From contig JAADGI010000015.1 of NCBI GenBank assembly GCA_013152415.1, positions 186,001-250,000 of the forward strand: 64,000 nucleotides of DNA. The letters run 5' to 3'. The notes beneath the pieces were generated by a model. That model made no database searches. It worked only from the letters and a program-made list of their open reading frames with translations, and was not told where the DNA came from. This DNA is from Gammaproteobacteria bacterium. GTDB lineage: Bacteria; Pseudomonadota; Gammaproteobacteria; HyVt-429. Position 1 is the first letter of the stretch; each line of letters begins with the position of its first letter. The translations under genes were made by a program, and so were the position numbers. This document shows, one piece after another, positions 63,389 to 64,000 of this stretch.

Positions 63389-63962
63389 GCGTCCCTGCCG
63401 AAAACAGCATAATAATCGTTTCGTTAACGGTGACAGCCATATTATCTATCTCGATAACTCTTCTGGTGATCTAAACCAATATGAGGGAGACTGGAGGGCA
63501 ATTTATGGCCAATATCAATTCCTTTGTAAACTAAAATATCCAACACTTTCATCTCTGATCCATGGTGCGCAATCAACAAAAACACAAGAGTTAGATATGA
63601 AGAAGTTTGCTGTTATGGCGCTTCCTGATGCCAGAAAGTGTAACTTAAGAACAAAAACCTCAGTAGCAATCATACCAGTAGCTAGATTAATTAACGGCAT
63701 GGCATTATTCGCAAGAGCGGTACATCGCAACAATGAGAATGAAACATATAGATTATTCAACCATGATTTGATGTCTTTAAGAGATCAAATATTCGAATGT
63801 GCTGAGCCGCTATTAGAGGGGCCATTAATCATTAATACTTCTAATTCAAAAATCGCGAAGGAGTGGAGACATTACAGAACTAAAAAACAGGGGCTTTTCA
63901 AAATCATCAATATATCGTATACCCCCTCACCCCTACCCTCTCCCTCAGGGAGAGGGAGCTAA
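63387..63962 (+). pseudogene. Truncated gene remnant, unrecognised
   Basis: One phase stays open for 192 codons (RFVNGDSHIIYLDNSSGDLN, EGDWRAIYGQYQFLCKLKYP, then from ATG 63597 KKFAVMALPDARKCNLRTKT) without a start at the left end, so its beginning is lost; only a 121-codon tail starts with ATG. The tail ends in PSPLPSPSGRGS, which is the translated CCCTCTCCC repeat, so the true end is lost too. AT-rich. Family unknown. Confidence 0.4.
63923..63956. repeat. CCCTCTCCC-type dispersed repeat, copy 2
   Basis: CCCTCTCCCT and AGGGAGAGGG (63936-63956) pair perfectly with one base between, preceded by CCCCTCACCCCTA. Same family as 36921-36954, opposite orientation. Confidence 0.7.
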
Positions 63963-64000
63963 CGAGACAGAGGTTCTTACATTTTTCTTCACCTTTGCGT

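Noticed and set aside
1-64000. CRISPR array or rRNA genes
   Set aside because: No regularly spaced repeat series and no rRNA-like stretch were seen.

Overview
This window looks like chromosomal DNA of a free-living gammaproteobacterium, probably a respiratory or chemolithotrophic one. The gene order polA / engB / cytochrome c4, and lptM-lysA-cyaY with argH-algZ-algR-hemC-hemD-hemX-hemY, follows the order known in Pseudomonas and related orders. Cytochrome c maturation here uses system II (ResB/CcsA), which is common in sulfur-oxidising and autotrophic relatives. The species cannot be named from the sequence alone.

Layout. 1-870: edge-truncated membrane protein gene and tRNA-Phe(GAA). 808-9242: accessory tract beginning in the tRNA. 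A 63-bp exact copy of the tRNA 3' part lies at 4570, and the tract holds two Fic genes, two hipBA modules, a Cys-rich secreted protein and an integrase relic. 9327-17972: ordinary scattered genes (degenerate HD-GYP, GGCT-like, EF-hand, DctP, histone-deacetylase-like, DUF2782, LOG). 18061-20766: polA. 20991-38604: about 18 kb inserted between polA and its usual neighbour engB. It contains an RND exporter, a VTT protein, a sulfotransferase, decayed polysaccharide-type genes, broken brnTA and relBE, an outer-membrane barrel with a secreted partner, small secreted proteins, and a PepSY / PhoP-PhoQ-like system. It is also scattered with fragments of polA and valS. 38753-38871: strongly structured candidate small RNA with a textbook terminator, in the position of Spot 42/ErsA beside engB. 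38901-43661: engB, cytochrome c4, resB, ccsA. 43980-48726: translationally coupled PhnD-like sensor, hybrid histidine kinase and REC-EAL phosphodiesterase. 49103-51052: unrecognised secreted protein. 51215-62906: lysA, lptM, cyaY, zinc ribbon, argH, two tandem AlgZ-type kinases, algR and hemCDXY. 62916-64000: fragments of a restriction-type nuclease, another gene remnant and repeats.

How the parts fit. The core blocks serve DNA repair, cytochrome c assembly, lysine/arginine synthesis, frataxin-type iron handling and heme synthesis. The accessory blocks are toxin-antitoxin and island DNA plus a secreted/outer-membrane module that a local OmpR-family regulator may control. Two copies of a 16-17 bp direct-repeat element (CTGAACCGCARCTGAA) lie near the barrel operon and in front of the regulator operon.

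The most unusual signal is the set of small fragments of housekeeping genes (polA three times, lysA, valS, tRNA-Phe), most of them near the intact gene. The lysA and first polA fragments differ from the intact genes mainly at synonymous sites, so they look like relatives' alleles joined by illegitimate recombination rather than decayed local duplicates. All functional names come from motifs read by eye; no database search was run.
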